From contig NW_026971550.1 in assembly GCF_963678635.1 (NCBI RefSeq), positions 126,001 to 190,000 of the forward strand: 64,000 nt of DNA. The letters are read 5' to 3'. Positions 23,419 to 34,700 of this stretch are shown here, piece by piece. Position numbers and translations under genes: made by a program. The notes under the pieces were generated by a model. The model did no database searches and had not been told where the DNA came from. It worked only from the letters and a program-made list of their open reading frames with translations. The stretch comes from Symsagittifera roscoffensis (Eukaryota > Xenacoelomorpha > Acoela > Convolutidae). Within the stretch, counting starts at the first letter, position 1, and the number at the start of each line of letters is the position of its first letter.

Positions 23419-26400
23419 TTGACAATTCAAAATTCATGCAAGCGTTTCCAGCCTCCGAGTCCAAGAAAGGGTTGTAAGCTATCCCCTTCACTCCAGACAC
23501 ATGATGATATTCTCTTCTTTTCCTGGTCCTTGAGCAGTCTTCTGCCAGAGCCAGGTTGCGATGCACACCATGATCCTCGCCGAATTTCTTGTTGGAGAAC
23601 CTCCGTGTTTCATCAAGCTTTCCATGGCATCTCTAGAGACTGCTTTGAGCCATCCCCCTTGGCAATCCCAGTACTCTGGTACACATTCAGGATGACGGTG
23701 GAGACTCTTCTTTCCATTGTTTTGCTTCCTATAGCTCTCTGGTGGCATGTCTGGACGGTGGTGTCAGGCATCACTGACATGATTCATCTCAAGACACAGG
23801 TGGCATCTTTCCTCCTCGCTAGACTCAACCCCGAGTTGTCTCGAGCAATGTGCTGCACCAACATTTGGTAAACGCGCAAACCGTTATCGCCCAGTTTGAG
23901 TTTGTCATACGAAGTCAGCGCCTCTAACGCCACTCCCGCCAAGCTCCATGAAAACAACAACTGTCGTGCTGTGCTGACTAAAGAATTCGCCATCAATGAT
24001 GGTGCCGACGACGGTGCTCTCATCGCATCGTCAAAAAACTCCAGCAACAAGTTTTCCCAAATTCGCCCCAGCTGGCTCACCAACTCTAGCTTGTTAACTT
24101 CGGCCCTCTATTGGGTAGCCCAATTCCGGCGCTTCCGAGATGCCCCGCGATTAAGTCCTTTCAGGCAATTTTCCAGTTCATTTGTGGTTTTTAAGGCAAT
24201 CCACCAAGGACAAGCAGTGTTCTTTGTCGCACCTCTCTCAAGAGGGTCACTTGTCACTTGCTTCCCAGTATCCTGGTGTTGCGTCGAAAACCATTCTTTA
24301 CGGACATCCACTTCGCACATTCGTCCACTGGTGGAGCCCCTATTCGCATTCGCCATCTGAGGTTTGAAGTCTTCTTCTTTCCCTGGAGTTGTTGAGTCAA
24401 CTTCGACCAACACCTCAGCCAACCTCCTGGTTGCCGAGCTGCCCTAGTAGGCCGCTGTCTTCCATCGCGCTAGAACCATGGGAGCCATCTCTTTCAAGTT
24501 CTGCTCTGAAACCGCATCCGCCGAAGGACTTGCCTCTTCTGCCTCCCGTTTGCTCTTCCTAGACCTTACTCGGGGGCGTCGTCACTACCATCGCTGAGTT
24601 GACTTCTTTGTCCAGGTCCCGTTTCTCCGACTTTGCATCCTAATTCTCTAGCCTTAAGAATATTAGTATCTTTAGTTATATTACTAGTTCTACTTTTATC
24701 ATCCAATTCGACCCTAACTTTTTTATCATCAGTTTTTTTTATTCAAAGTAGAGCTATCTTTACATGGGTTGGCCCCGGTATTCTGCTTCTGCTTCCTAGG
24801 CTAACCATCTTCTCATGCAGCTCTTTTCTCATTTTCTCGTCCAATCCAGTACCAATCAGGACAGGTTCTCCAAATTTCACCACTGTGTCCCATAGCTCTT
24901 CCTTGAATTCGTCCAGCTTAGCCTTGCTCTCCACTCTCTGGTTGACTTCGCTCAAGAAACCTTGCGACGACTTCACGTCTAGCGTGTTCGGGCACATCCC
25001 CTTGTTGCCTTCAAAGATGTTTTTCTCCCGAACTTCATTGGTCAAGAGCACCATTCCCATGTGGGAGAGTTCACTCGCTAGAGGCAGCTCAAGATTCTTT
25101 CAGGGAGACCCCAGAGATGGAGTGGCCGTGTTTGCCCAGTCATTCCAGTCAAATCTTGCAATAGCTCACATGTAGTGCCGAGACTGAAATCCCTGTTCGC
25201 TGCCCCTTCGTCGGGCGTAGTCCCCACCTCCGTTTCTTCTCCAGCCTCCCTGAGGGTTTCGTCCTAGCTTTCTCCCTCTCCTGACTCGTCTTGTTCCCTC
25301 TTTAGTGCGTCTGTGAATCTATTCTCCACAGGAAGGTTTCTCTTGTCTCCTGGGGTTCCCACTGACAGGGGTGAAGTTGTCGTTGGATCCGCTATCTTAT
25401 ATTCAGTGAGGGGTACATAAAAAATTCCTGCCGCATCCAACTTTCGTCCCTGTTGTTGCAACTCCACTTCTTGCAATCCATAAAGTGCCAATGCTTTCTT
25501 GTGCTGAACTTCATGTCATCCTTCAGGGCTAAGTGACCTTCCTCCACGATCATCCTTCCGTCGTCATAGATGGGCCACTTGCTCTCGAGTCCTGCCTTCT
25601 CAAGTGTCTTCAGAACTTCCCGAACCTCGTATTTCGGAGGCATCGAACGCCGCATTTTCTTTGCTTGCGTAGTCCACGAATTGTTTTTATTTTCACAGGT
25701 ATGAAAATAAAAAACTGCCAAATAGCCGATGAACAAAGGGTCCCAGCTATCCGTGAACACCCTTTGCTGCTGCTCCACCGCTGCTCTCGCATGTAAGGAG
25801 GGGACTACCATAGGGTTTTTCATCCCCAACGTCATCCGCCTCACCGTCGGGAACTCTGGAATCGCAGCGGGTAACACGTCCCGCTCGAGTATTATTTCTA
25901 AATCTTTCTTTGCGAACTCGAAAAACTTCGTCCACGACGGGATCCTTAAGATCTATCTCGTGTCTCATGCTACTAGATTCGAGTTCCAGAACTTCGGATA
26001 GACCTCGATGGGACCTTCTCGTTCCCCCCTCATCCTTCATTGCAACTGGCCCCTGAAGTTGAGCACTATTAGCTCTTTACTTTCCCGAGAAGCATTGTTT
26101 CACTCATCCGCGCTCTCAAGTCCTCCTGTTTGCACCAGTTCAGTGCCTCCCATCCAGAACGCTGATTAGACTATTGAGTGTCGCTACGCTGCCACAAGTG
26201 GATCCGGGAAGGCGTAGGTCACGGCTGGCCCGTAAACACAGGTCACCACCTCTCCCAGCCCTCTGATCTTTCCCAAGAATCAGATCTCATCGCCAAGCAC
26301 AAGTCGGTTAGGAGAGATATGCCTCCATTTGCCTCCCTCACTTCTTCTCTAGTCTTTGAACTTCTTTCTTCGCCTGTCAAATGCCGGTTATGCATCAAGA

Positions 26401-28138
26401 GATACTCCACCAGTAGCGTCTTCAGTCCGGCAGCACATTGATTGGTAGGAATAGGTCTCCGGACTCGGGTGGGCCTTCCTCACCGATAGGGGTTCCCCAT
26501 ACTTCATCAGTCGATGAAACGCCGTCAGGTAACCATGTGTCAAGAGTACCAAGGTCAAGTACCCGTCGACCCGGAGCGTCTCCACACCTCTGCTAAACAT
26601 GTATGGCGGACCCATATTGAACATGTACCTGGGGTATACCCGGTATAAGGCCAGTAGGAGGTTGATAGGCATATTCAAAAGTTCCTGCATAAACGCCTCG
26701 AAAATTCTTTTCCCCGCATAGAACACTTTATCCATGTACTCCTTCTCCCAGCATGGACTCAAGAATCTCAAGATCTCGAACGAATTCCGGGTCCTCAGTG
26801 ACTTCATAGTGACTTCCTTGGCTGCTGTGACAAACCTCCCCACCGTCATCTCTCTCTTTTCTGCAACTTCCAGCTGTTCCCCCAGAAACTCCCATATTTG
26901 CTTCACCAGTAGTGGAGCGCTCTTTCTCGTTTTTCCGTTACGTTCTCAAGTCTTGGGGTCAGGAACGGCCATCTCCCTCTCTCTTGCGTCAGACGATATG
27001 CCATCAACTCCACTTGCTTCTCGGCTGCAATCACGTTCTTCCTCTCGTTGTTTGGCCCCCTTGCCCTGCTAGTGGAGCTTGTTATCGTCAGGTCCATGCT
27101 CCGAAACCACAGACTGGCTGTCAGATGAGCTATCAGGGGCTGGTCATCCGTTACCTCTGGATTGAACTTCAGTCGCCGGGCAAGGTTCGACACCTCCAGA
27201 CAAAGGACCTCATCCAACACGATCAAGATGTCCGCGAGCTCGTAAAAGCCCCTTAGAGCGTGTGACACATCCGCCTACGCTGCTGCCACCTCCGACTTCA
27301 GAAGCCTCAAGTTCACTGGCTCTAGCTCATGATTTGGGGCCGCCATTAGCATCGGCCATCCGTTTCCCTCCGCAGTCAGAAACAACATGGCACACACAAA
27401 CTGCAGAGCAGGTGACATGCCTGCGTAGCCTGGCGATGACGCGAACACCACCTTTGTGTTCGATCCCAACCGGGAAGCTACTAACACCTGCACCCCATTA
27501 ATTGCTGCAAACAGCTTCTGGATCGCCCCCCGGATCTTCTTTGGTGTTGGCTCCACACTTCTCAAGTGCTCAAGTAGTCCCACCGCGAGTTGATAATCAT
27601 TCATTTCCGCAAATAACAATAGCTCTGGCTCACACGGTGTCTTCGATTTCATTGCCACGATCAGGGTCAGCATCTGATTCAGCTCTGCTCCCGGTAGTAG
27701 GTACACCAAAGTCTTTGGCCAAAATAACTTCGGTGACGTCCCCTCGAAATCCGATCCCGTCACAATAATTGCTCTCGCCACTACAAAATCTGATCGATCA
27801 TAAACTGCCAACGTACCTTGGGTCTTCCGCGAGTTTTGAACCCATCAACGCCCCATGTTCTTCGGCTCAAGAAGCTTGTCCACCGCCCTCAGCTGTGCGG
27901 GAATCACCACTCTGATCCCGGCTATGCTGGTCCGGTGCTTGGGAGGCTCCAATATGAGGCCTGGACTCCCCAGTTGCTTGAGAGGCCTGTAGTTGATTGG
28001 TCCCATTGTAGATTTCTTGGGAATCCCCGTCAAGTCCGCCGTCTCCATCAAGTGCGCCTCATGGGCCTTCAGCCAATCCAAACAATAATGATTGCCGAAG
28101 TCCTCATGTGACAGACTCTTGAGCCCTAAGACCTCCGT

Positions 28139-29090
28139 TTACTCTTGCCTGCAGGCCAGAACCTCGAGATCCAGACCGTTCACTCGTTCGAAGTACCGGT
28201 TTCTGCTTGCTTCGCCGGGACCTTCCACTTTCTTCTTGTTGCCCACCATCACTACTGACGACACAACCGAGCTCTGGGTCGTAGAAAACTCTGCCTCCAT
28301 GGGTGTCGATCCTAATTGTCTGCTTCTGCTGCTTGCTGAGCTCCCTCTAGAATCGATCCTTCCCCCCAAGCGATCAGCCACGCGCCTGGCTGAGAAGAAG
28401 GAAGGTATCGGGGGTGGATCGACGGTGAGTTGACCAGTCTCCACCAGATCCGACTCAAGGATGTTTATGTGCCTCTGAAAGACGCCGTTCAGCCACTCCG
28501 TGTCCCTAGGCCTATCGGAGTGGATGACATCCGATGACCAATTCTCCGGAAGGGAATCCTCCATCATTCTTGCTACGTCAAGCACTCTTACGGGCAGCAC
28601 ACTTCTCTGTTGAGTTTTCCTGACAATGTCATTGATATTTCGCACTCTTTCATTCATCTCCCTCGCGTTCTGCTCGGACATCATGTTGTAGGGGAAGGTG
28701 CAGATGGTAAGCACTGCAGCTTCCAGATAAATTCTTATCTCCTCAAGAATGCAATTCACTTTGTCTTGTAGTCTCATCATCTTTCTTGACTCGCCCATGG
28801 ACACGTCATTGGTTCCCACCATCAGAGTGACCGTGTACATTTTCCCCCATCTCAAGCATCTCTAGGGACGCCAACATCTGGGGCATTGCTGCGCCCGAGA
28901 AACTCAAGACCCCCACTTGCCAATGGGCCTGGATCCTCGTCAATACCCGGACGAGATTCCCCTATAATCAACTGCACTGTGCCTTCGGATTTTCTCGGCT
29001 GCACGAAGTACTCTGCCCAAGCGGCGTCATGGAAGGCATCCCTTCTCTCTCATTGCGATGCCGTCCAATCCTCTCGATTATGTCGGTGAT
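28139..29090 (-). pseudogene. SGNH (GDSL) hydrolase-like domain 1, minus copy
   Basis: Reading downstream on the minus strand: a block-I-like LIIGES (near 28980, with GES in place of GDS), a frame change, then a GTND motif (VGTNDVSMG, near 28800), and a D-x-x-H motif (SSDVIHSDRP, near 28520). These correspond to blocks I, III and V of SGNH hydrolases, whose Ser, Asn, Asp and His act in ester hydrolysis. The plus-strand copy has the canonical GDS. A stop near 28863 and the frame change make this copy inactive. Confidence 0.75.
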
Positions 29091-29602
29091 ATGCGCCATC
29101 AGTGTTCCTCTTATAGCTCGAAATCAATACGCTCCTCACTGGATATTCCCTCCAAGTGGGTGGTTGTTCCTCACGCGCTGCGTTCTCAAGACCTCTCGCC
29201 TGCAATCTCTCCTGCAACTCCCTGAGGCGTGATGTCCCTCATTCCAGTCTGACTGCCACTGGTCGAGCTGGACGTCAATCTTGGCAGCGCAATGTCCATT
29301 AGGGGTCTGACTCGACTTGCCTCTAGATTTCTCATGGAAGGGACGGGCTCAGGTGGTGTCCATACTTCCAGGCCTTCGCTCATATATTCTTGGGCCAGAC
29401 GGTCCAGGTTGAAGCGGCCGCTCGATCTGGGCGCTTCATCCACCTCCATCCTTGGCTCTGGTCTCGATCTAGTCACTGCTGGCTCAGTCGTCGTCCTCTT
29501 TTTCTCCTTACCACTCGCGACTGCTTGTTGCCTTCTTTGTAGTCGTTCAATTTCTGACTTTATCTGGTCACAATTTGCCACACTTTCTTGTAGTCTCTGC
29601 TC

Positions 29603-29780
29603 TTACTCCTGTTCTGCCCTCAGCAGGTCCCAGTCAAGAATCGCCTTGTCTCGTTCAAGTATCGACTGGTCCCGGTCAAGTTTGGCCTGATCCTTATCGA
29701 GAAACGCTTGGTCCCTTTCCAGATTGGCCTTGTCCCGTTCCCTTTGGGCCCTTTCTAACTCCCTTTTCATGCCGCTGAGA
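29603..29780 (-). other. Charged coiled-coil repeat in the giant ORF
   Basis: The minus-strand frame 30028-29603 ends with a series of seven-residue units of the type LERDQAx / LDRDQSI / LDKDQAK, highly charged with leucine at regular positions. This predicts a coiled coil or single alpha-helix. At DNA level it is a degenerate 21-bp repeat around 'ggtcccggtcaag'. The segment is absent from the plus-strand copy, which is deleted here. Confidence 0.75.
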
Positions 29781-30221
29781 TCTGGGTGTGACTCTTCCGT
29801 TTGTTGTGACCAGAACATCGATAGTGGTTTGTTGGTGAATTGGGTCCCTGCCCCTGCTGGTGGTCTGATTAGCAGGGGAAACTCCTCCGCACCATATTCC
29901 GTAGTGTTACTCAAGCCAGGTTTTCTCGCAAGGTCAAAACCTCTCACGCCTCCATCCACATTCCAGGATAGCCACCTGGTCTGATCCTGATTCGAGATTC
30001 CATCCGAAGTGTAACACACCATTAACAACGATCAACGTCTTGGCTTCAGTCGCTGACTTTCTGCACTCCCCTTGCGCCTCCAGTTGCAGGATGGCATTGA
30101 GCATTACCGCGAGCCTCTCATCCACTTGCGTATAGTCGAGGTCCCTCAAGCGCTTGTATAGCTCGTCGAGTGCGGGTTTTCTGAACGCTGCTGGCACAGA
30201 CTTCCAGAAGCGATCTGCCAT

Positions 30222-30710
30222 TGCTGCGTTTCTTTATCTCAAGAGATCTCACGAACCACCAACTCAAGAAAAACCTTACCTAGTCAAACTCAAGAAATAT
30301 CTTACCTAGTCAAACTCAAAAAAATATCTTTCTCTGGCACCACCAATGAAGAACTGTTTAAAGTACCTTCTTTCTCTTGTTCGACTAACTGCGATTTAGT
30401 TGTCTTTCCTTTTTCAAGTCAATCTGAAAGTAGAATTCAGTTTTGAACCAAGATATTTACCGCTCGTGTCTAAACTAAACCTCCCCTTTTACTACCTTTA
30501 AAACATTATCCTGACAACTCCAGTAAAATGATTTAAATTAGACGTTAAAAACATGCAGATTTATCTTATGTTTTAGCCCCATCAATCCCTCATAAGATTC
30601 AATTGGCATGCCAATCACATTAAAACCCATCTGCCTGACTCGTGTTCCCCTTTTACCTAGCTCAAGACCCTTATGTCCCCTAACTCAAGACCTTCACATC
30701 CCTCCAAAGC
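30222..30710 (-). other. Intergenic spacer between macrodomain ORF and giant ORF
   Basis: No ORF. The parts near 30560-30710 match 54370-54490 on the plus strand ('gattggcatgccaatt' versus 'gattggcatgacaatt'), proving common descent of the two macrodomain-to-giant-ORF junctions. A 26-bp tandem repeat based on 'cttacctagtcaaactcaag' occupies 30270-30325. Confidence 0.7.
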
Positions 30711-31285
30711 TCAGGCGATACTCAAGTAAAATTTCTTGTGTAGATGTACCATTATTTCCGTTTCCGCAAAGACCAGATTAGCGTATAGTTCTCTAGGGTT
30801 CAATCTGGCCCTGTTCGGCTCGTAGACCGTCATTGGAACCCCTCAACCTTGTTAATGCCAATACCACATGCTCGAGGTCTATCATGTTCATCTCACTGAC
30901 TCTCGTCATCAAAAAAAGCACAGGTATTTGTCGGGAACTTGTGAAAATGAAGGAGGGAGTGCTGCCATCCCCCCAACCCTGGCCTCTGCCTGAACATAAA
31001 CTCCACGTTCTGGTACTCTCCTTTGAAGTCGGCTTCCAGTCTAGTATTGAAGCTCATGTCTGCTGTTGTGCAGATCGCGCTGGTCTTATCTGACAAAATG
31101 AAGTCGCTGTCTGTGATCAGGATGTTTTCCGAATACTCATTAGGAGTCTCGAACTTAGTCTTGAATTTCCTTCCAATGGTAGGCTCAGCCCCCCCCCCCT
31201 GATCCATCTCCAGGCCGTTGGTCCCGCTCACTTCCCTGAGCTTCTTTATCATTAAATTTTCGGTGTGGGTAAGTCTTACCCCCAC
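30711..31285 (-). pseudogene. Macrodomain-like (TARG1/OARD1-type) module after integrase
   Basis: The frame 31285-30893 has the features of a TARG1-type macrodomain: a segment ending ILITDSDFILSDKTSAICTT, then ADMSFNTRLEADFKGEY, which aligns in my reading with the 'SADL-MG-GIA--FK' region, then a glycine-rich loop (PGLGG). After frameshifts the remainder, to a TGA at 30711-30713, matches 54160-54369 on the plus strand. Macrodomains bind or cleave ADP-ribose; TARG1 members remove it from proteins. The family call is by pattern only. A run of nine C near 31191 (G on the coding strand) lies in the N-terminal part and is a likely slippage site. Confidence 0.5.
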
Positions 31286-32241
31286 TCCCGGAGAAAACTA
31301 TTTATCGACATCCCCGTCGATGGTACGTGGCTCAAGTTATCCGATGGTATTTTCAGTGGCCGGTCAGTAGCTGTCCAACCGAACAACGGGTTCTCTGTTT
31401 TCAAATGTTTCGTTGCAGAAACGTCGACTTGCTGGATGCTCTGCGCCTCCTTCTCGTCAGCCTCAAGGTTATGCATCCACTCCAGTATCCTCAGTTTTGT
31501 ATTTTCCCTTCTTTCAATCTCGCTTTGTTCTAGGTCCATTTCTCTTTCTGGCTTGGTGTGATCGTCATGCAAAGAGTGCTCACTATCGTTTATGATCCGC
31601 CATTCCTCATTGGCTACCAGCTCACCCACGTTCACCAACTCTTCTCCTATCTCTGCAGGCTGTTTCTTGTCGATCAAGAAGTCATCACTATACCTGTTGT
31701 ATCTCATGCTTGTCTTCTTACGCCCACCTTTTCTGGTTTTTTTCATCATTTGTAAATCTGGTTCCATCCATTTTGGTACCTCGTTTTGCTCTGGATCAAT
31801 CCAATCTTCCTCTGCGAAAGATCCTTCGTCCGAATCTACCTCTATTTTTTCGTTGTCATCCATGCTCACGTTCTCGTTGCCATCAGTCTTCTCCCTGGTG
31901 CATTTCTCGTTCACCTCACATGCTGGTTCTACCTGTAGATACTCGATCCTTCCATGTTCTGTGGTACGCACCAGTCTTCCGATGATGAGACTTGCGGTTT
32001 CAGATTTTCGTAGTGCGCCGCATGCCTTGTACTCAAGCGACAGAACCGACCCTGCTGGTGCCTTTCCGTTATCATAAACGGCCCTCTCCATTTCTTCAAT
32101 AGCTTTTTTGTCCCTTTTGGAGGTATGATGTTCTGGAACACCCAGATGTTTTGTCCCAGAGCATACGGCTTCGCATGAAGTATTTTTTCGTCGTACTTTT
32201 TCCGTTGTCTCATCTGTGTCTGTGCTGTGTTCCTTCTGCAC
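31276..32241 (-). pseudogene. Acidic Pol linker after integrase (321 codons)
   Basis: The longest frame of this gypsy copy. It is rich in E, K and D ('NENVSMDDNEKIEVDSDEG') with no recognised domain. It overlaps in another frame the integrase C-terminal GPF region (32342-31929), so only its downstream part, below about 31930, is likely native. It ends just before the macrodomain-like segment, which it would join in an intact polyprotein. Confidence 0.5.
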
Positions 32242-32342
32242 AGCTCGTTCGTTTCCTGTTGTCTCCTGACTGATTCCTTCACATATGCCTGAGGTGACGT
32301 CTTTTTTCTCTCATAATCCGGATAGAAGAAGGTAAGGGGCAT
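31929..32342 (-). pseudogene. int: Integrase C-terminal GPY/F-type domain
   Basis: Contains 'VFQNIIPPKGTKKLLKKWRG' followed by PFMITE, the pattern of the GPY/F module at the C terminus of Ty3/gypsy integrases. A (CT)n microsatellite separates it from the integrase core: 32347-32379 on the plus strand. Confidence 0.75.
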
Positions 32343-32346
<4 letters not shown>

Positions 32347-32378
<32 letters not shown>

Positions 32379-32379
32379 C
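32347..32379. repeat. (CT)n microsatellite
   Basis: An uninterrupted run of about 16 CT dinucleotides, located inside the integrase region and interrupting its reading frame. Confidence 0.95.
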
Positions 32380-33160
32380 TGTTTACATCATGAAGGAAGG
32401 GACTGATCCTAGTTGTTGAGTGTTGCGTGCTACTGTACGCCCCTACCATCTGCGGCAGATATTTGTCCCATTCGGTCATATATCTCGAGCAATACACCCC
32501 GAGCATATTCACTAGTGTTCTCTTCTGTCTCTCCACTAATCCATTCGCTTGTGGATGGTAAGTCATCAAATGAACCTGTGCAATGTGGGATCTTCTCATT
32601 AGTTCTTTTGTCAGGTCCCCCACGAATGCTTTCTCATTGTCCGATTGGAATGTCACCGGAAAACAATCCATATCGTGATATCCAGTGCGTTACCAAGTGA
32701 ACACAAGTTTCTTCCGCCGAGACCGTTTAACATGGTACCGCTTCTGCCAGTTTCGTAAAATGATCTATAATTACCAGTACCTGGTTATATCCCGAGGCTG
32801 TCATGCAGATCTATTGATTGCTTATCTGCACGACCTCGTTAAATTCCGAGCTTTCCACAGACTTAAGAAGGAAGTTTATTTTCCTAGGATTCTTTACCTG
32901 CAAGCACGACAGAGATGCGGTCCCCCATCCATCACAAGCCTTCCTCAACCCTGGCCAATCAAACCGGTGTAGTATTCTTTGTTGTACCTTGTCTATCCCC
33001 TAATGTCCCATCTGGTCATGCAATCTGAAAAACACTTCCGTTTGGTATAGCTGAGGTAGTATGATGAGGTTATGCTTGTGTAGTATTTTTTCTTCGTCTT
33101 TTCTCCTACAGGCTACCACGCCATCAGCTGTGTGATAGAGTAAGTATTTTCTTTCCTTGT
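32380..33160 (-). pseudogene. int: Integrase core of gypsy copy A
   Basis: The frame 32671-32375 contains 'FQSDNEKAFVGDL' and, 35 residues after that aspartate, 'HPQANGLVERQKRTL'. These are the second D and the E of the D,D-35-E integrase core. Upstream, 32700-33160 carries the zinc-binding part and the first aspartate in several broken frames ('DGGPHLCRAC'). Integrase would insert the element cDNA into the host genome; this copy cannot. Confidence 0.8.
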
Positions 33161-33164
33161 AGAA

Positions 33165-34206
33165 CTAGCTCAAGATCTTGTAACTATCCTCTTCCAGGTC
33201 TCCCTTCTCTTTCACTCCCGTCCGAATCCATTTTGAGAGGCTGCTCGTCATTTTGTCATTCTTCTGGTCTCGTATCAGATCCGACAGCCTAAATTTTGCT
33301 TTCACGTGCTCCTTTAATGCCATCATTTGACCGTTCAGCTCTGCGAGATTGTGGATGTCGTCTTTAAGCTTCAAACAAACTATCCTTCTCAAGACCTCCT
33401 TGTCGTCCTCTGGTTCTAGATTTGTCCTGATGTTTGAATTGCAGGATAGCTCCCTGAATGGTTTTCTTGACACTGCTCTCTTCTCAAGCTCTTCCCCTCC
33501 ATACACGTCATGATGTTCCAGGTTGTACGTCCCTGAAGAAGGGTCTGTGTGCAACACTGTCTTGTTACCTCATTTTTTCTTCAGCTAAAATTGTGCAAAG
33601 GCTGTCTTGCTAATCATCACTCTCCTCCGAATCATCAGCCCATTCTTCCAACTACCCGGACAAATTTTATTCCTCGCCATCTCTTTCTGGTTTCAGTCAC
33701 GCCCCATACTCTTGATCTAGTCCAAAATGTTCAACTTCCTCCTTGAACGACACTCTCTTCCTTCGTATCGTCGTCCGCCTGAGTACTTCTTTCGGAATTC
33801 TCTCGACTAATGTTCGCACTACCTCCTTTTTCTCTGGCTCCCCAATTTTCATCCAGTCCCCGTCATGTTTTACTTCGCCTCTTTTCAATATGGTGACTTC
33901 CGGTCTGTTCTTACTATTTTCCGAGACCACAGGTTTGTCGTCTGCTAGTCTCTCGAGTAGTCTCCTTAAATCCTCTACTACCGTCAACCTTCCTGTTTCC
34001 ACTTCGTCGAGGTCGTAGCCTTTTGCCTTCAGCGTTTCCCTCACAATCTTGGACTTGAACATTATTTCCATCGGCATCCCTAAATTTCCTTCGAGAATTT
34101 CTTTTGCTTTATGTTCAATTGGTAATTCGGGGTGGTCCTCTATTGGTTTTCCTGACTTATCGAGCCATCTAATGAGCGGTAGCCTGCCATATATTTCCTT
34201 GTCCAA
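33165..34206 (-). pseudogene. Pol spacer between RNase H and integrase, copy A
   Basis: Frames 34206-33697 (169 codons, 'LPLIRWLDKSGKPIEDHPEL') and 33557-33165 (130 codons, 'AELNGQMMALKEHVKAKF') are charged, helical-looking and separated by frame changes. They lie between RNase H and the integrase zinc region. No catalytic motif is seen. Confidence 0.55.
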
Positions 34207-34209
34207 AAA

Positions 34210-34700
34210 TAAAAAAACATCCTTGATCTCGGTCTAACAGCCTCCCTTTGCTCCTATCTCCCGTAGAATTCCGTCTTCTTCCTCAAGCTGTCCGCATTTT
34301 GATGCTTGTCCCTCGTTCTGTGTTCAATGATAAGGTTGTCACCATCCAGCCGCACTATTCATCTCCCCATGAAACTCTGGTCCATTGAGTATGTTCTCAA
34401 CCAACTGAGTGCTCTGTTTTCGACCCGTAACTTGAATGGTTCGCTTCCCAGGTATGTCCTGTATTTTTTCACAAAGGTGACGACCGCAAACATTTCCGCT
34501 TTGGGTGCCCCGTACTTCATTTCGGTATCACTCAAGACTTTGCTACCGTAGGCGATCGGTCTCAACATTGTTTTTCTGTTCCAGTCCTGTTCTTGATGGA
34601 GTATGCCAGAGATCGCAACTACCGATGCATCCGTATCCAGCATGTACATTCCTTTTTCTGTCGGCATGCCTAGCACAGGTGCTTCACACAGTTCTTTCTT
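34210..34700 (-). pseudogene. pol: RNase H domain of gypsy copy A
   Basis: The frame 34676-34359 begins MLGMPTEKGMYMLDTDASVV: the DTDAS motif holds the first catalytic aspartate. 'YGAPKAEMFAVVTFVKKY' and 'PFKLRVENRALSWL' follow in the order typical of Ty3/gypsy RNase H, with N in place of the usual 'DHxAL' histidine (E-N-R-A-L). It joins the RT thumb just upstream. One of the better preserved parts of copy A. Confidence 0.85.

Larger units (their letters stand above)
23333..30221 (-). pseudogene. Giant accessory ORF of the gypsy-like element, minus-strand copy (truncated at 3' end)
   Basis: Successive minus-strand frames follow the order of the plus-strand copy at 54.5-62 kb: 30221-29934, 30028-29603, 29581-29186, 28855-28139 (SGNH-like domain 1), 28081-27845, 27811-27275 (SGNH-like domain 2), 27268-26903, 26906-26388, 25877-25392, 25491-25264, 25060-24743, 24422-24108, 24083-23784 and 23566-23333. 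Frameshifts and stops separate them. This copy alone keeps the N terminus, about 375 codons starting MADRFWKSVPAAFRKPAL. It has only one SGNH1 unit where the plus copy has three. It ends abruptly at about 23.36 kb inside a conserved segment, lacking the last quarter. The region after SGNH2 matches nothing I recognise. Confidence 0.85.

Noticed and set aside
24633-25175. A 180-codon plus-strand ORF antisense to the giant pseudogene
   Set aside because: It is the reverse of conserved giant-ORF sequence; its composition (S/L-rich) is the usual shadow of an E/K-rich coding strand.
23333-30221. Rotifer terminon (giant Athena-type element) as the identity of the giant ORF
   Set aside because: A GDSL-type domain is a shared feature, but no Penelope-like RT is seen; the linked RT, integrase and protease are of the Ty3/gypsy type.
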